A stretch of 64,000 bases of DNA, taken from contig NC_011675.1 in assembly GCF_000150955.2 (NCBI RefSeq), forward strand, positions 1 through 64,000, given 5' to 3'. How positions within the stretch are numbered: position 1 is the first letter of the stretch; each line of letters opens with the position of its first letter. Source of the DNA: Phaeodactylum tricornutum CCAP 1055/1 (Eukaryota; Bacillariophyta; Bacillariophyceae; Surirellales; Neidiaceae). This document shows positions 10,554-19,947 of this stretch, one piece after another. Made by a program: the position numbers and the translations under genes. Under the pieces are notes generated by a model. The model searched no databases, was not told the DNA's origin, and worked only from the letters and a program-made list of their open reading frames with translations.

Positions 10554-11612
10554 ATGTCGACCTCCGCCCAGTTCAAAATGAGCGACTTCCCTCACAAAGT
10601 CCTCGATCCAATCGCCACCACCACCGTTCCGCCGACCTACGCCACTCTCAAAGTGGCCCAACGTCAACTCAGTACCAACGCCGCCGCCATCCCTACGCTC
10701 AATGGTGGTGGCGCCCACGGCCACATGGCCCTCACGCTTACCGCCCGCGCCTACGCCGACATCAGCGACGTCCCATTCGACATTCCCGTCGCCCCTCCGG
10801 CCAACCCTCCCGTCGGCACCACGCAACCGCAAATCACCGAGTTCAACCGCATCCACCAACGCAATGCCGACGTCTACAACCTGTACGTCGCTGTCAATAA
10901 TGCCCTCCGCCAGCAACTTCTCGACGCCCTCCCGAAGATTTACGTACGCGCCCTTGCACATCCCATTTTCGAATTCAGCACCGTTACCTGCCTCGACCTC
11001 CTTTCGCACCTCTGGACCAAATATGGTACCATTAAGCCTGCCGACCTCCAGAAAAATTTCCAATCCATGTACACCCCATGGAACACTGCCGAACCCATCG
11101 AGACTGTTTTCTTACAGCTTGACGAAGCTATCGCGTTTTCCATCGACGGCAACGACCCCATCTCCGAGGCCGCCGCCGTTCGTGCCGGCTACGACGTCCT
11201 AGCTCACTCCGGCCTCTTCCCTCAGGACTGCAAAGACTGGCGCAAATTACCCCTTGTTTCTCACACCCTTGCCAACTTCCATCAGCATTTCACTCTCGCC
11301 GACGAAGACCGGCGCCTCACCGCCACCACTGGATCCCTTGGCTACGCCAATCTTCTCGCGGCCACTCCCTCTCTGGCTCCAGCCACGGTTTCCGACACCC
11401 TTAGCCTTCCTTTCTCCGCGCTCTCTGTGTCCCAGACTTCCGTCTCCTCTCCAGAAATGACGTATTGCTGGACTCACGGAACCAGCAAGAACCGGCGCCA
11501 CACAAGCGCCACGTGCAAAAACAAGGCCCCTGGCCATCGCGACGACGCGACGGCCACCAACACTCTTGGCGGATCAACCAAGATTTGGACTGCCCCCAGG
11601 CCTCCTGAATAG
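10554..11612 (+). CDS. gag: gag region of the young copia element
   Basis: The structural protein region starts MSTSAQFKMSDFPHK and contains a copia-type gag core (DLLSHLWTKYGTI, FQSMYTPWNTAEPIETVF). A full CCHC zinc knuckle was not recognised; the C-terminal part has CWTHGTSKNRRHTSATCKNK, a knuckle-like Cys/His pattern. It packages the element's RNA into virus-like particles. Confidence 0.8.
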   Translation: MSTSAQFKMSDFPHKVLDPIATTTVPPTYATLKVAQRQLSTNAAAIPTLNGGGAHGHMALTLTARAYADISDVPFDIPVAPPANPPVGTTQPQITEFNRIHQRNADVYNLYVAVNNALRQQLLDALPKIYVRALAHPIFEFSTVTCLDLLSHLWTKYGTIKPADLQKNFQSMYTPWNTAEPIETVFLQLDEAIAFSIDGNDPISEAAAVRAGYDVLAHSGLFPQDCKDWRKLPLVSHTLANFHQHFTLADEDRRLTATTGSLGYANLLAATPSLAPATVSDTLSLPFSALSVSQTSVSSPEMTYCWTHGTSKNRRHTSATCKNKAPGHRDDATATNTLGGSTKIWTAPRPPE

Positions 11613-11699
11613 GAAGGAGGGACGGCTACGCCGACGATTAAAACTAGTAATACCGATTCTTTACATCATATTACTAGTCTTAATTCGTCTGTAGTCCCC

Positions 11700-14600
11700 T
11701 CCCCGCCTAGTACACACACCTCCGCCATTGCCGACACTGGCTGCACCGGCCACTACATTACGGTCGACTGCCCTCACACCCACAAGCACCCAGCAAACCC
11801 CAGCCTCGCCGTCCGTGTCCCAAATGGCGCCGTCCTCCGCTCCAGCCACATTGCCACCCTGGCCCTGCCTGGTTTCTCCCCTGCCGCCTGCCAAGCCCAC
11901 ATTTTTCCTGGGCTCGCTTCCCATCCGCTCCTCTCCATTGGGCAACTGTGCGATGACGGCTGCACGGCCACCTTCTCTGCCACTCGCCTCGACATTCATC
12001 GCGACGCTACCCTGCTGCTCTCTGGGGCCCGCTCCCCCCACACTGGCCTTTGGCACCTTGATCTTGCCCCAGCTCCCTCTCCCGCGACGGCCCATGCCCT
12101 TGTTCCACACACACCCCTTGCCGACCGCATTGCTTTTATCCATGCCTCACTCTTCTCCCCGGCACTTTCCACGTGGTGCCAGGCACTTGACTTGGGCCAT
12201 CTCGCCACCTTTCCGGACCTTTCATCCCGGCAAATCCGCAAGCATCCACCCAGCTCCTCTGCCATGATCAAGGGTCACCTCGACCAACAACGAGCTAACC
12301 TTCGCTCCACCAAGCTTCCCCCGGTCAGTCCTCCTACCACAACGACACCTCCCGTCGACCACGAGCCTGACAGGGATCCTCCCGATGCCCCACCGGTCAC
12401 ACGCACGCACCACGTCTTCGCTGCGCACCAGCGTGTTACCGGCCAAATCTACACAGACCAACCGGGACGTTTCCTCACTCCGTCCAGTGCAGGCCACAAC
12501 GACATGCTTGTGCTTTATGATTACGACAGCAACGCCATCCACGTCGAACTCATGAAGAACAAGTCCGGCCCGGAGATACTGGCCGCCTACAAACGCGCTC
12601 ATACCCTTTTCACCCAGCGTGGCCTCCGTCCCCAACTCCAGCGTCTGGACAATGAAGCCTCTGCAGCCCTCCAGTCCTTTATGACCTCAGAACACGTTGA
12701 CTTTCAGCTGGCACCCCCCCATCTACACCGTCGTAATGCAGCCGAGCGGGCCATCCGCACCTTCAAGAACCACTTTATTGCTGGCCTCTGCACCACTAAC
12801 CCGGATTTTCCATTACACCTTTGGGACCGCCTCCTCCCACAAGCCCTTATCACCCTCAATCTTCTTCGTCGCTCCCGCATCAATCCCAAGCTGTCCGCAC
12901 ACGCCCAGCTTCATGGTGCTTTCGATTACAACCGCACCCCGCTTGCTCCTCCCGGTACTCGCGTCCTCGTCCATGTCAAGCCGTCCGTCCGCGAAACTTG
13001 GGCCCCCCATGCTGTCGAAGGTTGGTACCTCGGCCCCGCCCTGCACCATTACCGCTGCCACCGAGTCTGGGTCACGGAAACACGTGCCGAACGCGTTGCT
13101 GACACCCTTTCCTGGTTCCCGACCCGCATTCCCATGCCCACCGCTTCGTCCACCGACCGCGCCCTGGCCGCCGCCCGCGACCTGATCCATGCCCTCCAGA
13201 ATCCCTCCCCTGCGTCTCCATTCGCCCCCCTCGACGCCACCCAGCATCAGGCACTCACCCAACTTGCCAATCTCTTTGCCACCGTGGCCGCCCCGGCCGC
13301 CGCCGTCCCTACATCCGCTCCCACGCCTCCGGTCCGTCCTCCTGCCCCAGCACCTCCCCCTTCTCAGGTCCGCTTTGCCGTTCCTCTCGTCACGGCCGAA
13401 CATGCCCCTGCACTTCCGAGGGTGCCCATTCCGGCCGCCGCACCTCCGAGGGTGCCCACCATAGCCACCTATCACTCTCGCACCGGCAACCCAGGCCGTC
13501 GCCGCCGCAAAGCACGCACACAACCGGCAACCCCAACCCTAGTACCAGCGCATCCACACAACACCCGCACCCGGCCCTTTCTTGTCCCGGCCTCTGCCAA
13601 CGCTGTTGTCGACCCCGCCACCGGCGCCTCATTGGAATATCGGCACCTGCGCTCCGGCCCCGACGCTCCCGATTGGATTCGCGCCGCCGCCAACGAAATT
13701 GGACGGCTCACTCAAGGTAACCCGCCCCACAGTTCCACCGGCAGCCAAACCATGCACTTTATCGCGCATAATGCCATTCCTCCCGGCCGCAAGGCAACCT
13801 ACTTACGCATTGTTGCCAGCATTCGCCCTCAGAAATCGGAACCCAAGCGAATCCGGTTTACCGTCGGTGGCAACTTAGTTCAGTACCCCGGAAAGGTTAG
13901 CACTCCCACCGCGGACATCACCACCGCCAAGATCCTGTTCAACAGTGTCCTCTCCACACCCGCGGCAAAGTTCATGTGCATAGACATCAAGGATTTCTAT
14001 CTAGGCACACCCATGGCTCGCTACGAATACATGCGCATCCCGGTCCCCGATATTCCCCCGACCATCTTGGCTCATTACCAGTTGACCCCACTCATACACA
14101 ACAATTCCGTTACCGTCGAAATTCGCAAAGGTATGTACGGCCTTCCCCAAGCCGGCATTCTCGCTCATGATCGCCTGGTTGAACACCTTGCTCGGCACGG
14201 CTACGTCAAGACCAAGCACACTGCCGGCCTTTTTCGCCACGTCACGCGCCCTATCCAATTTACCCTAGTTGTCGACGACTTTGGCGTTAAGTACACTGGC
14301 AACGAACACGCGCAACACCTTATCGACACCCTACAAGCGCTCTACACCATCACCATTGACTGGGACGGCACTCGTTATCTCGGTCTCACACTCGCTTGGG
14401 ATTATGACAATCGAACCCTCGACATGTCCATGCCCGAATACATCGACCAAGCCCTAACCCGCTTCCAACGATCGCCCCCTCTCAAGCCTCAACATGCGCC
14501 ACACCCTTGGACCCCACCGACCTATGGCGTTGCCACCCAACTCACTCCAGTTCCTGATACCACTGAACCTCTCAATGCGTCCGACAAGACCCACCTGCAA

Positions 14601-15488
14601 GAAATCATCGGAACCCTACTTTACTACGCTAGGGCTGTCGACTCGACCATTCTCGTGGCTCTCGGCACTCTGGCATCGGCACAGTCAACTGCAACCCAAG
14701 CGACCCTTCACGCTGCCGAACATTTACTTGACTACTGTGCCACTCACCCACACGCTACGGTACGGTTTCGGGCTAGCGACATGTGTTTACACATTCATAG
14801 TGACGCGTCCTACCTTTCCGAGTCGAAAGCCCGTTCTCGTGCTGCAGGTCATTTTTTCCTCAGCAGTCGACCCAACGATCCCAATGCTGCTCCCGCTCCG
14901 ACTGATCCAGACCCTCCCAATAATGGCGCCATTCATACGCATAGCTCCATCATGTCCGTTGTTCTTTCGTCGGCCACCGAAGCCGAACTCGGTGCCCTCT
15001 TTTACAACGCCAAGGACGCCACCGCTTTCCGGGTCACTCTCGACGAGCTTGGCCACATTCAGCCGCCTACACCTATCCAGACCGACAACGCCTGTGCCTC
15101 CGGTATTGCAAACCAAACCATCAAACAACGCCGTTCTAAAGCCATTGACATGCGTTTCTACTGGGTGAAAGACCGCGTCGAACAAAAACAGTTTATTATT
15201 TACTGGCGACCCGGCCTTACGAATTTGGCCGACTATTTCTCCAAGCATCATTCTCCCGCACATCATCGCAAAATGCGCTCGCACTACCTTCTCGAACAGT
15301 CATCAACCAATGACATAGCAACTTCTCATTTGCAGCGAGGGTGTGTTGATCCAACTCCTGGTAAGGACAGCGTCTTACCAGAAGTTCAATCGCCTACTGC
15401 TAAACTCCAAGTCGCTTCCGTCCCACACACAACGAATCACAGCCCCACAGTCCCTACGAATATCCAAGAGTACATTGTAGACTCATAA
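11700..15488 (+). CDS. pol: pol region of the young copia element (protease, integrase, RT, RNase H)
   Basis: Domain order by motif: aspartic protease ADTGCTGHY (about 11730); integrase core with QIYTDQPG, QRLDNEAS and NAAERAIRTFKNHF (about 12450-12790); reverse transcriptase with IDIKDFYLGTPM (about 13980) and VVDDFGVKY (about 14270); RNase H with HSDASYLSESKARS (about 14800) and TDNACASGIANQ (about 15090). The last 48 codons lie inside the right LTR, ending at 15488. This is the replication and integration enzyme set of the element. Confidence 0.88.
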   Translation, partial: SPPSTHTSAIADTGCTGHYITVDCPHTHKHPANPSLAVRVPNGAVLRSSHIATLALPGFSPAACQAHIFPGLASHPLLSIGQLCDDGCTATFSATRLDIHRDATLLLSGARSPHTGLWHLDLAPAPSPATAHALVPHTPLADRIAFIHASLFSPALSTWCQALDLGHLATFPDLSSRQIRKHPPSSSAMIKGHLDQQRANLRSTKLPPVSPPTTTTPPVDHEPDRDPPDAPPVTRTHHVFAAHQRVTGQIYTDQPGRFLTPSSAGHNDMLVLYDYDSNAIHVELMKNKSGPEILAAYKRAHTLFTQRGLRPQLQRLDNEASAALQSFMTSEHVDFQLAPPHLHRRNAAERAIRTFKNHFIAGLCTTNPDFPLHLWDRLLPQALITLNLLRRSRINPKLSAHAQLHGAFDYNRTPLAPPGTRVLVHVKPSVRETWAPHAVEGWYLGPALHHYRCHRVWVTETRAERVADTLSWFPTRIPMPTASSTDRALAAARDLIHALQNPSPASPFAPLDATQHQALTQLANLFATVAAPAAAVPTSAPTPPVRPPAPAPPPSQVRFAVPLVTAEHAPALPRVPIPAAAPPRVPTIATYHSRTGNPGRRRRKARTQPATPTLVPAHPHNTRTRPFLVPASANAVVDPATGASLEYRHLRSGPDAPDWIRAAANEIGRLTQGNPPHSSTGSQTMHFIAHNAIPPGRKATYLRIVASIRPQKSEPKRIRFTVGGNLVQYPGKVSTPTADITTAKILFNSVLSTPAAKFMCIDIKDFYLGTPMARYEYMRIPVPDIPPTILAHYQLTPLIHNNSVTVEIRKGMYGLPQAGILAHDRLVEHLARHGYVKTKHTAGLFRHVTRPIQFTLVVDDFGVKYTGNEHAQHLIDTLQALYTITIDWDGTRYLGLTLAWDYDNRTLDMSMPEYIDQALTRFQRSPPLKPQHAPHPWTPPTYGVATQLTPVPDTTEPLNASDKTHLQEIIGTLLYYARAVDSTILVALGTLASAQSTATQATLHAAEHLLDYCATHPHATVRFRASDMCLHIHSDASYLSESKARSRAAGHFFLSSRPNDPNAAPAPTDPDPPNNGAIHTHSSIMSVVLSSATEAELGALFYNAKDATAFRVTLDELGHIQPPTPIQTDNACASGIANQTIKQRRSKAIDMRFYWVKDRVEQKQFIIYWRPGLTNLADYFSKHHSPAHHRKMRSHYLLEQSSTNDIATSHLQRGCVDPTPGKDSVLPEVQSPTAKLQVASVPHTTNHSPTVPTNIQEYIVDS

Positions 15489-15549
15489 TCTTCGTAGTTC
15501 ATCGTTTTCCTTAACTGTGATCTCCATCGTCGTTTTGTGTTCTTCAATA
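15344..15549 (+). repeat. Right LTR of the young copia element
   Basis: 206 bp, reads identical to 10273-10478. Its first 145 bases double as the end of pol. The right target-site copy ccacc is at 15550-15554. Confidence 0.93.
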
Positions 15550-15554
15550 CCACC

Positions 15555-16005
15555 GGCTGTTAGGCTATCTGAACGCATACTCTACCTACATGCCCCCCCC
15601 CCCTTCTGCCACACTCTAGAACTATACATCGTCATCGCTCCTAACAAGCCTACAGGACGACTTTTTCCAAACGAGACTAGTTTTGTGCGGTATGAATCTT
15701 ATTGAAAAGAAAGCTATCGTAAAAGGACACGCAGGTGTCGTTTTCGCAATTTGCGGACCGATCCTAAGTGTTTTCCGAGGAAGCAAACCAATGTCTACTT
15801 GTTATGCATAAAGATATGCTCGTATTCCATTGAATGGACTTGAAATAAGGGACGTGTCATATCTTTCATTTTTGGACTGAGTTGAATGTGAGTATCAATT
15901 GTACACCGGCGCACGGTTGCCGCAGGTTGTGCATCTACCACCGAACAAAAAGAAGTGAGTGCCCGTGTATCCCATACACCAAGGCACGTTTTCCCCGATG
16001 AAGTA
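15555..16005. other. Spacer between the copia element and HSF gene 2
   Basis: No gene recognised. It has a homopolymer run of about a dozen C near 15591. The stretch continues the spacer that ran to 10267 before the element inserted. Confidence 0.5.
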
Positions 16006-17082
16006 CTACTTTTTGGACACGCTGGCTCTACGAATCTTATACAGCAGCTCCGGATGCCCCTTCTGAAAGTCGATGTGGACATAACAGTCCACACTGGCAC
16101 CCTCCACCGTGCGCGAGAACTGATACAACTGCAGCTGCCGGGTAAAGGAACTGAGCTTGGAATGCCGGAAGTAATTAGGTGCAACTTCTTTGATGAATTG
16201 GTGTGGTTGATGTATACAAAACGATTTCCCCGATGGCATGAATGATATAATGTTGTCGAAACCTAAGCGTTCGGCTTCGTTCAAAAGGCGAAAGAGCTTT
16301 TGTGGAAAGGGTTCGGGCCCGTCCGCGTCTCGATGGGATTGTGGACGAGGGAAGGATGTTGGGGATGGTTTCCGTCCGGTAGAAGCTTGTGCCGGCAAGG
16401 TCGCAAAGGATGCCATCGTGAGCGACGGCGACCTGGCGACCCCGTTGGCCCACCCCGAGCTAGAGATTGGCGAGGTAGGCAGGGCGGGTAGTGGAATACG
16501 CGGTGAATTTTCGGACAGACTTTGTTTCGCTTGAGCTTGGCTATTCAAGGCAACGTACTGCAACGCGGCAGCAGTGCTTTGTAGAGACGTCTGCAGATAC
16601 TGCTGTTGTTGTTGTTGTTGTTGTTGTTGGAGCGCTTGTTGCTGGTTAAGTGCGAGCAGCTGCAACAGATCCTGCGATGCGTGACTCAGCGAGGCATACT
16701 CCGGATAATAGCCGGATTGTCTAGAAGGATTGGACAAGGCTTGGAGCCGTGCGAGAATGTTGGGTACGGGATCCTGTGGGAAAGCGTTCGCGTGCGCACT
16801 GGTACCCGTCATGGACTGGTCGCCGGAGAGCGAGTTAGGGGGCGGTAGAAGGAGTGGTTGGGCCCGGTGCGCCGGTTGTCTTGCTTGCTGATCTGGTCCT
16901 GCCTCGCTAGTGGATCCCACGAGAAGACGCAACAGCGCTTCCTCAACGGATCGGGTCGTGCTGAGGGGCGCCAGCGCCTCGGACGGAGATGCAGAGCTTG
17001 CAATACCGGACGACGACTGTAGTGCTATCTGCAGCAACCGATGGAGGATGTCTTCCACATTGGGTTGTGGAGGATCCCCCAT
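16006..17082 (-). CDS. HSF-type transcription factor (HSF cluster, gene 2)
   Basis: 358 residues, single frame from the ATG at 17082 (MGDPPQPNVEDILHRLL). The HSF DNA-binding domain is C-terminal (about 254-358): FPQKLFRLLNEAERLG, IISFMPSGKSFCIHQP, APNYFRHSKLSSFTRQLQLYQFSR, ending KGHPELLYKIRR. Recognition-helix residues are conserved. A glutamine tract (about 147-161) is encoded by a CAA/CAG run, tgttgttg on the plus strand near 16600-16635; such tracts often serve in transcription activation and vary in length between strains. Two short N-terminal helices (DILHRLLQIALQSS and VEEALLRLLVGS) are visible. No HR-A/B coiled coil. Its domain is closest to HSF gene 3 (both have SSFTRQLQLYQF and EG.SVDCY). 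Confidence 0.9.
   Translation of the reverse strand: MGDPPQPNVEDILHRLLQIALQSSSGIASSASPSEALAPLSTTRSVEEALLRLLVGSTSEAGPDQQARQPAHRAQPLLLPPPNSLSGDQSMTGTSAHANAFPQDPVPNILARLQALSNPSRQSGYYPEYASLSHASQDLLQLLALNQQQALQQQQQQQQQQYLQTSLQSTAAALQYVALNSQAQAKQSLSENSPRIPLPALPTSPISSSGWANGVARSPSLTMASFATLPAQASTGRKPSPTSFPRPQSHRDADGPEPFPQKLFRLLNEAERLGFDNIISFMPSGKSFCIHQPHQFIKEVAPNYFRHSKLSSFTRQLQLYQFSRTVEGASVDCYVHIDFQKGHPELLYKIRRASVSKK
16602..16635. repeat. CAA/CAG (polyglutamine) microsatellite in HSF gene 2
   Basis: Runs of tgttgttg on the plus strand encode about ten consecutive Gln, plus flanking Gln residues. A triplet repeat keeps the frame when it changes length. Confidence 0.8.
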
Positions 17083-19947
17083 GGGTACGCTAGGAAGGAT
17101 AGATGTCTACCTGCCTACCTACCTGCCTTGCTACGTGAACCAAAACTATGGGAAGCCATGCGAGAGGAAATGGAGACGATTTTGTGTGTTGGGAGTATTC
17201 ACGCCGGTAGGCGCACGACTTTTTCCTGCGTTCGTCGCCGGCTCTCGCGAGCGCCAATCCTGCAGTGATATATCACCCCCAGATATCACTTTGGAGGGCC
17301 ACGCGGGTACATTCGGCATGCTGTCTCGAACATCGACATAACGTATTTCGGAGATGGTTTCGTGTTTAGCCGAAGATCCGTGCATCCCTTTAAATAAATC
17401 CGGGTACCTATAATTGCAAATGGAGTTCCATGTCGCAGTTCCGTGATGCTTTCGATTTACGACCATGGTCGCCTTCGACGAAGCGGGCTACCGGCAAGAG
17501 TACGATCCAATTGACTCTACTCTGACGAACCAGACTTCGCTCAAACACACGTCAACTTCCTTAAGGTGCGAACCCATGTTTCGTTCCGACGGCCTTTTTT
17601 CCTTCGCTCCCATTCCTTCGGAAGGGAACGGAACGCGAAGGTATCGGAGTCAGCGGGTTCGCCTAAACCCTACGGTCGGTACGCTCCCCGTGCCGAACCA
17701 CTCGGTCTCCCGTTCTTCAGAAGACCCAAGTCCGATTGCGGGGCGGTAAGAGCAGTCGGGTCGTTCGTTCGTTCACTTGTTGTTGTTGTTGACACCAATC
17801 CAATCGTAGATACGTAACAAGTGACCGAAACGATTGTAACGTGAGATTCTGGAGAGCGCTGTCCCTCTTTTGCGAATCTCTACCGTTAGGCCCGTTCGTA
17901 GGTACAACACATTGTAGTCGGAAATAATTCTTCCCCTCTTCGTCGTAGATCGGTACAATAACGAACGAATGAGAATGGACCGCAGGGTTCTCCTTCAAAG
18001 CGTAAACAAAGGTACTCGGTCAACTCAAGCCGCGCTTACGGTAACGTACGGTGCAGCCGCCGTTCCACACCGCCCTCGTTTCCCTAAACGAGCCACCACT
18101 CCTTCCTGTCCCCTTTTCTGTCCCCACCTTTCTTGTATTCGAGTCCAGTCCACTATCCCTTCGAAGCGAACAACAGAGGCGTTTCTGAATGACCCGCGTT
18201 GTTCTATTCCTCCATACCCCGATAGCAAGCAGCAAAACTCTTCTTACAAGCGCTTTCGTCCGGAAGAGAACCACACACTTGGGCGATTCGTGTCGGAGAA
18301 TCCTTGTCGGTGCAAGCGCCGCAAAAACGGTTGCTCCCATTCGACCAGCGTTGGACAGTGTGACGCGGTCACAACCGGCTTGGATACTTCCTGCATTGGA
18401 ACGCACCAAGTATGGATCCCAATTTTGTCGGATATCTACTGCTCGACATCTCGCTTCACTCTGTCCTTCCGGCAAAATGCTTTGGTTCAATCTCATTCCC
18501 ACGTGCGTCACGACACCCAAGGCACAGCTTGTGGTAGCAGAGAGGTCGATTGGACGTCAACCGCCGTCCGGAAGTGTGCTTTGAAGCAACGAAAACGTCT
18601 CCAACAACAAGCAAAACGAATCTCGTTGTCATCTCGCGGTTGGATATGGTCAGCAGTGTGGTGATTTCCTTCTCCTTCTACTTGGTCAGCCCCTAGCATC
18701 ATCGCAAGTATTTGTACATATAAACAAGCGAGAACCGTCGCGTCAGCCGGTAGACTGTACTGCTCAACAAGGTTCTTCTCGAGACTGCGATTATGCAGCG
18801 CTACGAAGGATGCTTGTGGGATGCAGAAAGTAGAAAGCTGCCATCAGCTTCTTTGGACTTCCAACTACTGCTCTGGCTCGCAAGCTGATTCATTGTAGGG
18901 TGTTCGGTACTACTTGAACTATGCCAACGTGTTATTCGAAACTGCAATGGGATCAACGATCGGATGCTCTTTCGATAGCCACATTGGCAAGGAACATGGG
19001 ACAGGGCATGGTGATACATTGATTACTGGATTTGACATTTATCCCTGTGACAACGCGCCTTCCGCAAATGTTCGCAATATATCAATCAGCCCTCCGGTGA
19101 AGCTATCGAAGGAACCCCTAGCTAGAGATTCAGAGCGTGCGGTCTCTTTCCTCGACACCCGCTGTTCTGCAGCTCCTGAGGTACCACTGTAAAAGGTAAG
19201 AACTGTAAAAAATAATTGGAAAACTTCGCACTTTTTCCGAAATCCAGGGATGGGGTTGTTTGTCGTGTGCATATTTCAGAATTTACAAGAATACAAATTT
19301 AAATTTTGACTATTGGCCGAGATCACTTTGAGAGGGGTAAAACGGTAGGACTGTAGCGCTTTCGCCAAAGTCTGTGGGGATTAGGCGACTCATAGCTAAT
19401 GTAAGTGTATTCTCATAGTTCACTCGAATCTGTACAGTCTGTTTCAGGTTACTCACTGCATACATTTGATTTGAATCCTCGAATGGATCGCTCTTACTTC
19501 CAGGGTCTTCACCCAGAAGTGGCTCTAATAACGATCTACATCAGCAATTTTCCTGAGAAAATGTATCAACGTCTCCAACATGCACTGAATCACGGCCAAT
19601 CGTGAGAAAAACAACGAAAGGACTGCGTATTTGCACAGCTACTAATTAGATTCATTGCTTTTGCCGACTGCGGTCGAAATATATATACTCGTATGCTCAA
19701 AGGGACCAATGCAAAGCACAATGCTGCCTCTAGTCCTTATCGATCTACGTGGGTATAAACGTCTTAAAGAATAAAATCGAAATGAAAGTATTCACGACAA
19801 CCATAAGGCTAAAAAGACTCTAGATATTCTGAATCAGAGAGCATTGGACAAAGTCTAACGTATTACAAAATCATCAAAACCGACGTGGCCGGTACATAAA
19901 CACGATATAGACACTACTCAAGCCATAATGGGCGTCATCAGGGAGAC
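17083..19947. other. Long spacer between HSF genes 2 and 3, no defensible gene
   Basis: About 2.9 kb. The right-hand third (18700-19947) shows nothing. Between 17465 and 18660 several frames stay open on both strands, but none matches a family I know. The most protein-like piece is on the minus strand at 17717-18018 (contains SFVIVPIYDEEGKNYFRL) and could be one exon of an unknown gene. The plus-strand frame at 18189-18584 has an Arg/Ser-rich start. A small CTAC/CTGC microsatellite lies at 17107-17130. The left end should hold the HSF gene 2 promoter. Confidence 0.4.

Larger units (their letters stand above)
10273..15549 (+). mobile_element. Ty1/copia LTR retrotransposon (diatom CoDi type), looks whole and very young
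   Basis: A 5,277-bp element with 206-bp LTRs (10273-10478 and 15344-15549) that read identical, flanked by the duplicated target site ccacc. Parts on the plus strand: gag, aspartic protease (DTG at about 11733), integrase, reverse transcriptase, RNase H. Integrase before reverse transcriptase fixes it as Ty1/copia. Identical LTRs point to a very recent insertion. The coding DNA is richer in G+C, with mostly C-ending codons, than the host genes around it. It inserted in the spacer between HSF genes 1 and 2. The CoDi assignment is by general resemblance, not by search. Confidence 0.93.

Noticed and set aside
12813-13523. Long open frames on the minus strand of the copia pol region
   Set aside because: They mirror the high G+C, C-ending codon bias of the pol frame and encode Gly/Arg-rich nonsense.
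17610-17645. Possible heat-shock elements (ccttcggaag, gggaacggaac) near HSF gene 2
   Set aside because: Spacing does not fit the nGAAnnTTCn pattern; probably chance.
18480-18590. Phrase LIPTCVTTPKAQLVVAERSIGRQ recalling the start of stomatin/SLP-2 proteins
   Set aside because: Only about 20 residues, a stop follows at once, and none of the later stomatin blocks is present.
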